Below, in pieces: positions 1-12,594 of a DNA stretch of 64,000 bases. Within the stretch, counting starts at the first letter, position 1; each line of letters opens with the position of its first letter. A model generated the notes under the pieces. It ran no database searches. It had not been told where the DNA came from and worked only from the letters and a program-made list of their open reading frames with translations. The position numbers were made by a program, and so were the translations under genes. Origin of the DNA: Ophiodon elongatus (Eukaryota > Chordata > Actinopteri > Perciformes > Hexagrammidae); the NCBI GenBank assembly GCA_016806645.1, contig JACSYO010001600.1, positions 364,001 through 428,000 on the forward strand. Direction: 5' to 3'.

Positions 1-594
1 ATCATTTCACACACTGTGTAGGCTATACGCCCACAGACCCATAACAATGCTGAGTAGTATAGTTCCTGTCACTAGTTTAAAAATGTAAACATCCAAGAAA
101 GCCACATATACAAGACATTTTAAACAGTAGTACTGTGTAAGAACATTTTAAAATGGATGTATATGCAAATGTATTTGACTTCAGCAGGGATCTGGGAGCA
201 AAGCTCGATTGTAGACAAGTTTTCCCATTCTGCCCCACTCCAGGTGTATTTATGGTAACACTGCTGTGGAGTAAAGCATAAAAAAGTGCAAATGGATCTC
301 TATGTGGCACAAGTCAACAGGTTTGGCTGAGGACTATAAGTATGAGTGCCTTCCTCTACTTTTGCTAACTTTACAGCACTGTTATGGCCAAAAGCTCATA
401 TTCTGATTAAGGTCTTATTCGCAGTAAGCTGCTTACTTGCATGCATTTTCATATCCTTACTACAAATATCCCTGAATATACTGACACATAACTGAATTAA
501 TACAATATTTTGAGATATGCTACTTACAAAGACAGTAAAAAACACAAGGTTTGTTATTAGCTGGGTTAACTTCTGTTCACTGGTTGCAACAAAA

Positions 595-680
595 GCCTAG
601 ATGGCGACCGCTGTGATCCAAGGTGGTGACGGCCAAAACGCCGGACCACAAACCAATGGGTGATATACAGTCTATGGGTT
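595..680 (+). repeat. remnant of a teleost dispersed repeat
   Basis: The stretch contains ATGGCGACCGCTGTGATCCA and ACCACAAACCAATGGGTGA followed directly by TATACAGTCTATGG. I recognise these as parts of a widespread fish dispersed element. In the form I remember, extra sequence separates the GGGTGA and TATACAG parts, so this copy seems internally deleted. No terminal repeats were defined. Confidence 0.6.
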
Positions 681-2465
681 GGACACATCTGATTTGTATT
701 CATTCAATCAAATATTAGAGCAGTGGCCGTTGCAGACACACCTAGCAGAGCTCTGCACTCTACTGGGTGCACTTTTCTGGTGTCTTTTGGATTTAATGGC
801 TACCTGTCCACTGTACCACTGACCCCCGTTCAACACTTTCTCTTGATGCTCTTCTTCTTCTTCTTTTTCCTGTCCATTGTTTCTAATATCTTTTTCTCTT
901 ATTCTCTGTTTTTTTTGTCTCCTTTCCTCACCCCCTTCCCTCAGGTGCTGACAGGCTATCTTTAGGAAATATTTCCATATCCCCCCGCTGTCTCGTTGTC
1001 TCACTGTCGGTGTAATTGATGTATTATATATTATAGGCTCCAGAGTTAGGGTGAGTCATTTGCATATAATGGGCTGATAACTGATGTAATAATGAAAGCC
1101 TAGAGCCGTACCCAGAAAGGATGAGGCTTGTGAGACTAATGACCGTTTAAATAATGCACAATAAGTGATATTTTCCAGCCAGATCAAAACCTCCGGAGCT
1201 CTGTAGCGAGTAAAAGGAGAATACACAGGAAATCCTGAGTTTGACTGAACTTAGAACAAAGTCAAAATCCTTCAAAGAACTTTGTCGACACCTAAACTCT
1301 TTTAACTAGCACCTGCTGAGACCACAGGATTTATGACCCACGATCCCAAGACCCAACACAAACATTTTACAACTACCAAAACTGAGAGTTACTTTTTATG
1401 CTCAGATCAGAAAGAATAAAGACGGAAGCGAACTACACTGTGAATCCTTTGAATCTCAACATGACTGAAGCTGCTACAAGTAATGTGATGATGAGGCAAC
1501 CCCTCGATGCATTAGTGGTAGTATTTTTGGCCTACATCTGCTGTCAGTTTCTATTTTAGTTACAACTGCAATGAGCCGGAATATGGTATATATATATATT
1601 TTTTTGCATAACAGTGACTCGTCATGCTCAGTTGCCCACTGCTCATATCACACGGTGTTAAACAGACAAAACAAATACTTTCACAATGGCATTTAATGCA
1701 CCGTAAAAGGCATGCTTTAGTACTGCTGGTATGCTTTTGGTGACATTGCACATGATGGTGAAGCAGCTGTGTCTGGAGAGTGGGAATTTGTGTGGTGGTA
1801 ATGTTGATACTCTGTTAATCGAGCAGACATGGTTCATTAACATCTTTCCTTAAACCTGACTCAGCTGACTCGACTCCGCTAACCCCACAGTGTGTGGACT
1901 AGCCGCCTCTGGCCTGTCGACTATAACGCAGCACGCCTTCATTTTCACCGAAGCGCCACGTCGTTCCTCTCACATCACTCAGTAGTATCACCCTATTTTG
2001 TGTTTGTTTTATATCAGAGCGCTTCCTCAACATGTCTCAAATATTTCAATGCGAGTCCTTGAGCCCCTGCTTTGCCACTTTCCCAGTCCTGGCGAATGTA
2101 GTTTTTTTTTCGACCCTCTTCTCAAACACTTGATAACCCTTTTTCCATTCATACCGTCTCCATGGAAATGCTCAGCTGTACGATTTAACTTTTGTTTTGC
2201 CTTGCTCTTCAGTCCTTTTGGGCTTGGCTCCCCAGTGAGCTGCACCAGAAAATTCCCTAGTTCATGCTGAGTAGGTGAATGCAGGGTCTGTCAAGGCCAT
2301 CTCATGGCTTTTAGGCATGGTAGACACACCAGATGTAATTTAGAAAGTCCACCAAGATCTTGAATATGTTTTTCTCATGTAGACAGAACCATTAGTGCCA
2401 TACCATAATGTGCAGGTGTGGATTTTAGCAAAAGCTAAAGGGAACGTAATTAATCATCTTTCATT

Positions 2466-2505
2466 GTTAATTCATCTATCCATTTTCTGCCACTTATGCA
2501 GTTCT
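2466..2505 (+). repeat. short fragment of a CCATCCATTTT-type dispersed repeat
   Basis: The words TTCATCTATCCATTTTCTGC and CACTTATGCAG resemble the start of the fish repeat family seen more fully at 57720-58065. The fragment is short, so the call is weak. Confidence 0.3.
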
Positions 2506-5500
2506 AAGTAATTAATTAAGTTACAAATTATGGTTATATACTCCTGGGAATTAGCCTACTGAAGAATGACCCAATAAATACGTCAAGACCATATCGCCCC
2601 GACTGGTTTTCCATCATTCTTACGCCGGCGTGGCCGTCAAACAGGAAGTACATTTTGTATTTGATATTAAAATGGTCTTAAAAGATTTGAAATGTAAGCA
2701 AAAATGCATACAGAAGGAAGATACTAGCGATTGCTACATTTTATTTCAGTCAAAGTTCCAAACACGTACACTGTTTATACATGTAGTAAGTATACATTTT
2801 TAAATAGACCATTCAAAATCAGAGCAACATTCACACATCATTGATCAATCGATCACTCCCTCCAGCAGTAGATGCTACAATGCTTCAAGGTGCACTAGAT
2901 CTTCTTCCTTGTGTGCATTCTTGCATGTATTTGATTGGCCAATGGAGTGCTTCTCTGAACGATTTCGCATCGTGATGCAGCAAAAGTTGAGTGAGGTCAG
3001 TCCAGTGTTTCTTCTACAGCCACCAAAATGTGGGAATGATTTATTGAGGTACCTACTCAACACGTCAGGAGTTTATTTACTATGGAGCTGTTTGTATTGT
3101 TCAGCTAAGAAATCATCTTCCCTCTCCTCTCTTGCCTTTTGTCTGAAGGAGCAAACAGACAGAAAAATTTAATTAGTTTGTACACTTTGTCCAAAAATAC
3201 ATCAGAAGAGGACGCGTTATATTGTGTTATTTTACGCTGAACGTAGGGCTGCAGGTTTTTGAAGTTAAATGCTAAACTTTCTGATTTAGGCTGCCGCTAG
3301 CAGGTATTTACTTTTTCCCTTTTGGACCAAGAATCTTCAGCAGCGGTACAAGCAGCATAGGCCTTTTATGTCAAGTCAGAAATGGATTACGTAAACAAAA
3401 AGAAGGAGAAAAAAAGGGCCGTATTGGTAGATACATAACGAAACCAATAAATTGGTCTAGCCCTACTTTTTAAAGGCTGTAACGTCGTTCCTCCTCTCTC
3501 CTGTGTGTGATGAATCCTTTTGTGTGCGTTAGTATTTCACACTACTCCACTTCTTTCATGTGTTGCGTATCAGTTGCCCCTGTGGTTGCCTGACTCTCTT
3601 AATTCTCTAATTCTCCGTCTGTGGCTCGCGCCTCCCTTCGGCTGGCTGGTTTTTGTTGTTGTTGTTGTTGCCTCTGCGGCGGCTGTCTTTTCCCTCTGTG
3701 TGGCAGATAAAATTCCAGTTGACACAGAGGAATGACATGGGAGGGTTATCGGACTCAGAACAGGCAGCCCCACCGCACCGCTTTCCCACAGTCGGGTTGG
3801 TCACATGGGTAATTGGCATCTTCTTCTGCTGCTTCTTCTTCTTCTTGCCTGCTGCCCACTGATGAGTGCTTGTCGCTATCTCTCTTTTTCTTTCATTCTC
3901 ACTAGCTCTTTCTTGCTCATCTCAACCACGGTGAAATTGAAAGTTTGTAGGATTAAAATTTGAAATGCCGCTGCTAAATATCCTCTACACTCTGCTTGGC
4001 GTTTGAAAAAGCTGAGGCAACGTGGGACATAAGGCTGGCGGTGAAGATGATGATGTCAAAAGGAAATATTTTTTCACCGTCAGCCGCTCGCATCCAAATG
4101 TGCAAGCTCTGTCTGGGGATGGAAAGCCATCATATGTCTTCCTTTTAAACCTGTTGAAGTACCGCTAAAGTGTTAGCTTTTCTCTGCCCGACTGGCGACC
4201 TTTTCCTTTCGTGAGCTTACTGTACATTCTCAAATAGTCTGGAGGAATTTTACTTACATAAACTGCTTTCCTGTTTTCTCACCTGCATCATTTTATTTGA
4301 TATTGCTGCTATCGGCTCTTAAAACTCCCTTTGTGTTTAACTAGCTGTCATTTCTAATTTTCACAGCACTTATTCCAACTTCACAACAACAGAGACATGT
4401 CATCCTGACTAATTGGTACTTCTTCTCCAGCAGAAATATCTCATCTCCACATCTCAATCACAATATTATCTCCTGTCATCTCCATTTTGTAACTTTTGGA
4501 TCACCACAAATGAAATTCAACACTTCCATCACATACTGTATGTTGCACATAGGACAGCATCCTTTTGATATAGCCCTTGATGGTGCTTCCTTGTGAATTG
4601 GATAAACAGCAAAAATTTCAAATTGAATTATTAACTGTATAGTGGAAATACTAATTAAGTATATAACATAATGCCCTTACATGGGTAAAACGTATAGAGT
4701 GGCAGATGGGTGGTGATAAACTGATGGAATCAACTAAAATTGTTACGTGACTTAAATCTACTTTGGTGGAGACTCGCTCTTATTTTCTTCATTATAACTG
4801 AAACAATAAACTTGCATTTTGTCATTTTTTATATTTTTCAAATGTAGTGTTAGGAATAGATTAGTGAGTGGAGGATGAGAATATTTTTTAAACAATTATT
4901 GTAATACAGAATAAAGCTATTTGTCCTCCCATGAGGGGCTTGGAGGTGGATAAAATCAATCAAATAAAAGTATTTTGACTTTCATTCTGTAAATTTGGGA
5001 TTGTTGTAGTTAATGAAACTCGACACTTCCGGCACAGAAGGCCCATATTAAAAAGCCTCAAAAAACAAATGTCTGCAGGAGATGTTACGTTTTATTGACG
5101 CTTGAAAGTCTTAAGATAGCAAATGGAATTAATTAGGGACTGAAACTAGAAAGTCTATGAAGAAAAGTAGATTGTAGCAGTAGATTGGTGAATATGCTGA
5201 AAGATATTATCAAGGAATGGCCGATATTAGAATACCGGCCTTTATAAGACATCTTTACCTCATGTAACTAAAATCTTTTTAAGATCCAAAACATTTTACA
5301 ATCTTGGACTAACATAGGATATTCCTTTGACTTTTTTCATTGTACCAATCTTGACAAGCCTTTTCTTGCATGCCTTCTTGTGACAAGTTCACAATTACTT
5401 CTGGTTTCTGTCTTTGCACTTGTTTGCCTGCTTGTCTTTGAATTACGACATAGTTCCCACAGTGCCTGTTAAAGTCAAGCAACTGAAAGGCAGCCCACCA

Positions 5501-8500
5501 CTCGGAGCAATACGCTGGGAGGTGCACCCATGGGTACCTCATGGTTCCTATGCTGCGCTTCAGCAGCGGATGGGGGTTGTCTTGGCTTTCCCCAGGCGCA
5601 TCTTTATGCTGAGATGAACTGACATGCTCTCCTGGAGTAGCCGTCGGAGGAAGAGAGCGGGAGAAAGCGAGGGAATCTACACTTGGCAGGGCTAATCCAG
5701 ACTTCAGGATGTGCTGTTCTAGGCTGCTATCTTTAACCGGGGGCTACAATTCCCACAGAGAAGAATGCAAGACTTTGATTGGGCCGCCCACACTGGTGCA
5801 ATGTTTTGGCCAGAGCTGGAGGCTCAGTTGTTTTATAGTTGTTGCTGTGCACTTTTTACTTGATGCCAGAGTGAAACAACGAATAGAAGGTTTCGACCTT
5901 GAGAATTGCCCTTGGCAAAGATAAGCATAGACTTTTGCTTTCCCGCACTATCCCTGCTCCATGAGGAGAACCAACACCTCAAAGAGATGTTGGTGCAAAA
6001 GAAAACCCAAAACAGCAAAACAGTGGACTGGCACCCCACTTCACCATATTCTAGAAATGGTCAAGTCCCTAAAACTCCCCACAAAACCAATTGAGTCCGT
6101 GTTTTTATATTCATTTTAGAATGAATGAGTTGGGCAGTTTATTTCGTACAGTTTTAATTGGACGTGGAACAATCCTTCCTGATTAGACCAAATTGGAGTT
6201 GGTCGAGGAGTTTTCACTTTTCTCCAGAGTTCAATTTGAAACTCCCCAGCCATCAGCAAGAGTAAAGTCTGCCGGAACGATGGCACGGGGAGATAAGGAG
6301 AGTTTATATCCCCCAAACGGGCGGATAATTAATTGGACAAGAGAGGATTGAGTAATCCTGTTTTCCACGGGCCGTAACCACCCTCGTCCTGGGACTGCGG
6401 ACCCAGGCACTTCAAAGCCCGGCCGAAAAGACCTGACAGAGATTGAACAAAGTCCACATCTCAACAATACTTCGCTTCCACCCCCTCCCTCTTTCTATCG
6501 CCCAAACTCTTCCTCTATCTCCCTTCCTTTTCTCTGGTTCATACTAAAATACTGTAAAGACAGAGAAAATGAGAGCGATAAAGTAATTAAAAGTCAGGAA
6601 ACTTTCTCTGTGCACTGCACATTGAATTCGTTTTTTTTAGTTTTTTTGCTTTCAAGTGTTCTTTGAACACTGCATAAGCCCTATCTCTAAAGGAGCTGTA
6701 ATGAATTAGAATTTAATTTCTGCAGGTCCTCATTTTCTTTTGTTCTACATTTCTTTCAAAAAAGATCATAAAACTATGTAAGATAAGGTAAAAAAGTTCC
6801 ACCTGAGCAATGGGCCATCCAGGGGTGTCAAAGTATTTTATCGGATGGGTGACTCTCATCCCACTGCCTCCAGGTGCATCTCCACGGATTTTGTTTCTCC
6901 CACCTTAAAAGGGGTGGAGGTCTCGGATAATCATTCCTCTCCTGCACCAAGAGGGAAAATGTCCAAAGGACAGTCTTTTACAGGTACTTTTTGGAGTGGG
7001 TAATCGTCAGGTGGTTGTGTGTATTGTACAGGATTATTAGATGGCCGTCCTCGTCCCGTATTATGAATATAAAGCATTTTTTAGAGACTTTTTTTTCGTT
7101 GTTGCTAAGAATATTATTTAACTGTCCTTGGAATGGAAATGGTCCAATTTCAGCATATTTAGTAGCACTCAATCTCGGAACCTCTAGATAAGCCTCTGGG
7201 GGCAAGGTATTATATTTGTGGGTTTCCGGTAGCCAGGGGATACCCGGGCCAAGACTTTGTTTTCCCTGTACTGCTCATTGTTTACAGTCAGATTAGCAAC
7301 CTGAAATGCAAAACTGGATTTGGAGTTCGACCAGATTGTTTCGCCAGTATAAAAGTTAATTTTAAGCTAAATCATTATAATACATACATTTGAGAACTTT
7401 AGCGTCTCTTGTTATGGTTATTAGTATCAAAATAAGTGTTGGCACAAGCTCAGGCGTCTCATCGTCACTGCTATTAATAAAAATCTAAAGAAACCCAGCT
7501 CTAATATATGATAGATGTTGATGTCAGGTATTTTGTAGCATGAGCATCATTCATATAAAGGACATACTGAGGGCAAAAATACCCCCACCTTTGTAGAACA
7601 GCAGGGTCTCAAGCATGTTCTCTTTTTGTTGTGTTAATCCCACAAGTCATTTTCTGTAATTGGAAAAAAACATTTTTGTGTGAGTGTCTGTGTTCATATT
7701 CTGTATGTATTTCAAGTAGCATAGACAGGAGTAGTAAAAAACAACTATAAAACCAAAGCAATCCTCCGAATCTTAAATTGATCCACCTTGGTCTCAAAAT
7801 CTTCAGTCTCTGGAAGATTGAAATCTGCTGTCTTTTGATTTCCATCTCAGCTCAGCTTTGGCAGCAGTTTTTCATCTCTGGATTTCAAACTTTGTCATTG
7901 TTCAGAGTGCAGAAACATGGGTGTGATTAATAGAGTCTATAATGCACCAATCTCATATACCGCCCTCCTTCAGTGCACACTGTCATAAATACAAAGAAAG
8001 ACAGAAATAATATATGTAAGCAGCAGGTGGATGGATAGGTTTTAATGTGAGGAAAAAAATAAACAAGATGCTGCTTCATTATATTAAACCTCTGCAATTG
8101 GCAAACCAACAAATAAATAAAGGAGGTAAAGCTACAGCAGACTTTAAAATGCAAGAACAGACTAATGAAGACTTACAGTATTGTCTAGATTGTAATTACC
8201 CACCTGGAAGTACTGCTTTAAATAATACAACCATGTTAATCAATGAAGTCATGAAAAATATATAACTTTAGTGGTACATACACCACAGAAGTTGTGTTAC
8301 ACAGAAGCCGTAGTCAAACTAGCTTACAGACAAATAGCAGTTTGATAGGTCATGGTCAGGGGTGGATTCACCCACCAGGGTACCCTGATCCCTACTTAGC
8401 CCCCACCACACCATGTTAGTTTGATTATACTTTGATTAAATGAAAATACATTTAGGATCGTGCATCATGTAAGCCTGATATCAACTGAAATATAGAATGT

Positions 8501-8584
8501 ATTTAAAACTGGATTATGACTCAGGGCCCTTCTCTGTGACCTGGTGAGGGCACCAGATCATAACTTAAGGGAACACCAACGTTA

Positions 8585-8755
8585 TTACAACTCATCCTGC
8601 GGGGAATATGAATCTCCACACCAAATTGAATGGAAATCTTTCCTATGATTGTCCAACCGTTCCAATCAAAAACACAAAGGCAAGTCAAGGCAGGAGATCG
8701 CCAAAGTCATCAGGATACGTTCTCTTGGCACCATGGATATCTCTGCTAAATGTGT
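8585..8755 (+). repeat. degenerate teleost dispersed repeat
   Basis: ATCCTGCGGGGAATATGAAT, then CACACCAAATTGAATGGAAA and ATTGTCCAACC, resemble a fish repeat that I recall in the form of ATCCTCTGGGGACCATGAAT. A second partial match, ATCAGGATACG through CACCATGGATATCTCTGC, follows at 8709-8752, so two partial units may be present. Class unknown. Confidence 0.5.
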
Positions 8756-11707
8756 AGTGACAATCTTCCTAAAGTAACAGTTTCACCATAAATTAAAGGA
8801 AATGTCAGATGATTCAGACATCGCAGCTATTTAAGTCTGGGCTCACTTTTAATTTCTCACGAGTTGGTAAGACTATTGAGCATGTACCACTTTTCAGGTT
8901 AAGTTCAAGTAACAAGTTATATTTACACTTAGCTTTATGCAACAGTTTTGGGATACAGTAGCGGCTGTGCATGTGTCTCACAGTTGCTGCGTTATGTATT
9001 AAATCTTCCTTTTCCCCTCCTACTCGTTCTGCTGTTGAGGGGTGTTGTGCTTGTTTTTAGACCTTGTCGGGTGTCAACAAAACTCGAGTGGGATGCTATG
9101 AGAGAGTGTCTTCGCACCAACAGGATCTCATTATTTTCAAGGTGCCCTGGTTCCTCGGGGAACTGCAGAGCTTTTTCCACTTTATAGGGGACAAAGGGAG
9201 GTACCATAGCAAGAGTAGTACCGGCATGATAATTTTTTCATTTGCTCTATTAACTCCATTTATTGCTATTTGTGCGGAATGAGAAAAAAGTGTCCCGTCA
9301 CCTCGAATTGAGATGCTTTAAATGTTGCCATGTTTTCCAAAATAAACTTTAAATACATTTTCTAAGGTTTTAAGGAAGACAGCTGCAAAACGTAAAGGGC
9401 AAATTAAAACCCAAACTTTCTCTGAAACATCTGGAGGAGATTAGGTACATCTGGGGGAACCTGTTAAACAGAGGTCGAAACAGGTCGAAAGAAGAGAAAA
9501 GTGAAGTCAGAGAGCAGAAAAGGGGGGAAACAAAGTGAGACGAGATCATGCAAGTTTATTATGCAGACGAGGAGAGTCAGCGACTCCTAAACTGTCTGAG
9601 CGTTTCCTAATTCATCACTGTCGCTTTCGGTGTGTGTGTGCGTGTGTGTTAGTTATGCTACAGCGGAGCATCTGCGTGGTGGCCACCGGCTCTGATTGAT
9701 CACCCTTCTGCAGACTACAGGAGCACATTCCTGGGGCCATGTGCACCCGCGGGTGCCACAGAGCCTTGATTAAGGCAGAGACGACCCCAGAAATGAGTGC
9801 CACCGGAGGCTTCACCCGCGTTGTTCTTTCTCTTTCATTCTCTCTCTGTCTTCAGATTAATGTATCCGCCCCCCTCGTTCACCCATCTGCTCATTTCTTT
9901 CTTTCTTTCTTTTTTTTTCCCTCTCCGCCCATCTCTTTTCCCGCCTTCTTCAGCACTTCTAAATCGAACTTCAGTTTTTTACTTTTTTTATTTATTAATT
10001 TATTAATTATTTTACTTTTTTTTACTCACCTCCTGGTTTCTCTTCTGCCCAGTCTTCATTTAAGTTCTTTCGCCCTAACTTTCCTTGCCCTTCTAAGTCT
10101 TTCCAGTCGGGGCTTTTTCTGTTCTACATCTCCTTAAAAGAGTGGCTACACTTGTACACTCTGTCAGATAAGTGATGACAACATTGTCACCAAAATCATT
10201 CATGTGACCCCACTTGTAAGCTTCAGCGCTCCATTCTAACATTTTAGCATTTAGTAGTTATTTTTATTTACTACATCTGCGTATTTGCCAGGAACAAATG
10301 TTCTCTATTTAAACTTTGTTTCACGTTTAGCTAATAATCATTGGCACTTTTAACTCTGCCCCACAATAACTCCCACAAACCAGCATTTTTTCTTTTTACA
10401 TAGACCATTCTAAACAGTAGTAGACCGTGTTGTGCAAGTTCACACTTTACGAGAGCTCAAAATTCAGTTCACACATATTAAAATGAACTACTTCAGTTTA
10501 TTTTCTTCAGTTTATTTAAAACTAAAATGTACAGGTCAGATGCTATGAAGTTAAATTAGTTTAAAAACCCACACACATGAAACCAGGCACACGACAGGAG
10601 CACACAGGAGCGTCCTCGTGAGAGAACAGTTCTGCTCGCCGTGCACAAATCCGCTCATCGAGTTGACTTTTGAAACTTTGCCGATGATGGAGGAGACAGT
10701 GGCTGATCTCGCAAAAACTCAGCCGCCGCTTTGAGAACAATGCGAGCGTGTGAGTGCCCACGTTCATCAGTTGCAAACAGACATGTCCAGCGATGTCCCT
10801 GCGTGATAACTGGACCACTTACTAAAGTGCGATCAGAAAGAATTGGAGTCACAACAGACTCAGACAGAATTGCCAATTATCAAAAGCTCCACAAACAACC
10901 GAACAAAATGCTCTTCTTGGTTTCGCTGTGACCGAAGTGTCCCGTGCCTCACAGTGTTTGAGCATCACTCATTAAGACCAGCAAACCTGACAGGTTGACT
11001 GGTGGACTGGGGAGTGATGGGAGAGAAGCTTCTTTGTGGCAGCTGACAAAATAATGGCGCCGATGTGCTGCTTAAGTCATCACGTTTTTAACTGGACCGG
11101 TCAAAGGTTTTATGGGTAAATCCATACTGAATGAAAAGCTGCAGATATTAAGACAGTGGCAGCTGATGGGCAACACCTGCTGTGACAACACCGATCGGGG
11201 AGAGCAGCGTGCTTGAAAGTTTCAAGTTTTTTTCTTCCTCATCTCATTCTGTGAGGATTTAAAGGGCAAACCGACACAACACAGCGGCCTACTAAATGCC
11301 AGTCGTGTTGCTTTAGTTTTCTTTTCTCCCTCCCTCCTCCTTTCTTCTGCCTTCCTCCTCCTTCATTGCCATCTCTGCTGGGCTGCTATCACTGGGAGCA
11401 GCGGCTGATGGCTGTGAATTTGTCTTCCATTAGAATGGAGTGTTCCCCAGGAGTGTCACCGGCTCCAATCATACGGATGCTATTACATCCCGTAGACATT
11501 ACATTATTTATCTTCCCGGCTGACACCCATCACCCCGTAGTGACTGCTCCGCAGCCCCGCTGACATCCATGCTGTCACCCCACTGCCGCAGTCCATTCGC
11601 CCCACATTAACATCGCCGGATCTCCGGGGGGACCCAAGCATGCACTTTCCCTACTTTCACACAGTGGGAAGAGCCCCCAAACCCCTCCATCCCTCCATCC
11701 TCACACA

Positions 11708-11709
<2 letters not shown>

Positions 11710-11749
<40 letters not shown>

Positions 11750-11762
11750 CACACACACACAC
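11710..11762. repeat. (CA)n microsatellite with one CG interruption
   Basis: Alternating AC over about 53 bases with a single ACGC break. Confidence 0.95.
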
Positions 11763-12101
11763 TTAGGATACACACTTAGCATAGGAGGTGGGATTTGTGC
11801 AAAGCTGTGGAAGAGATTAGAGACGATCGTTGGGAAAGTGTGGCAATAGTTTCCTCCTCCTCAATCAATCAGTGAAATAAAACAATAAAAGTCAGGGCTG
11901 CTTTTTTATATACAATTTGGGAATTTTGAGAATTATTTCGAAGAACTTCAAAGGGCTATAATGGAAAAATAGAAAATGCCAGAAGTCCAAGTACATTAGT
12001 TACAGGACTTGCACTTGGTTCTGAAATAACAAACACGGCCTGGCCTTGATCCAACATGAATGCGCTCGCCACATAACCGCACACTCTCTCTCTCCCTCTC
12101 A

Positions 12102-12103
<2 letters not shown>

Positions 12104-12193
<90 letters not shown>
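12104..12193. repeat. (CA)n microsatellite, about 90 bases
   Basis: A nearly perfect AC repeat preceded by a CT-rich stretch. The open frames of alternating Cys-Val or His-Thr across it are artefacts. Confidence 0.97.
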
Positions 12194-12196
<3 letters not shown>

Positions 12197-12535
12197 CAAG
12201 GGGCAGTGGTGTATTGTTTCCCATCTCTTGTGGTTTTCCTGCACCGTCTCTCTGAGTGTCTTCCAAACCCTCTCTCCTGTCATGGATTAATTGGATTTTT
12301 GACCCAGTTCCAGTGTGCTCCCCTCCTTCTCCTAGTGCTCCGCTTGGGCGCTGTCATGAGATTGTGTAAAATGTGTGTGCGTGTGTGTGTGGGGGGTGCC
12401 ATCAAATGTGTGTAGAGGATTTAGTGTGTCGCTGGTTACCTCGTTCCCCGTCTGTTGGGACCTTTTGTCTCCCTGCCACCCCCCCCATAGGAGGGCAACA
12501 GCCGGCGGACAAAGCCGGACTCCCTCTTTGAACCC

Positions 12536-12539
<4 letters not shown>

Positions 12540-12592
<53 letters not shown>
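12540..12592. repeat. (CA)n microsatellite
   Basis: A perfect AC repeat, the third CA tract within 900 bases. Confidence 0.97.

Positions 12593-12594
<2 letters not shown>

Larger units (their letters stand above)
1..8584. other. non-coding stretch upstream of the first visible ptpru exon, part 1
   Basis: No coding exon is recognised. The DNA is AT-rich with scattered short open frames that show no conserved-looking peptide. It contains a dispersed repeat remnant (595-680), a short fragment at 2466-2505, T-rich and C/T-rich stretches (840-960, 3640-3850) and otherwise unremarkable sequence. It is most simply the upstream ptpru intron, but the exon that must precede 26024 was not found, so its status as a single intron is inference. 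Confidence 0.6.

Noticed and set aside
5414..5617. Open frame with PVKVKQLKGSPPLGAIRWEV, resembling the start of an FN3 module
   Set aside because: The match is limited to one strand-like segment, the rest does not fit FN3, and its position before the MAM exon is wrong for ptpru.
9739..10137. 132-codon + strand open frame
   Set aside because: It spans a pyrimidine-rich tract and yields mostly Ser, Leu and Phe; the composition explains the absence of stops.
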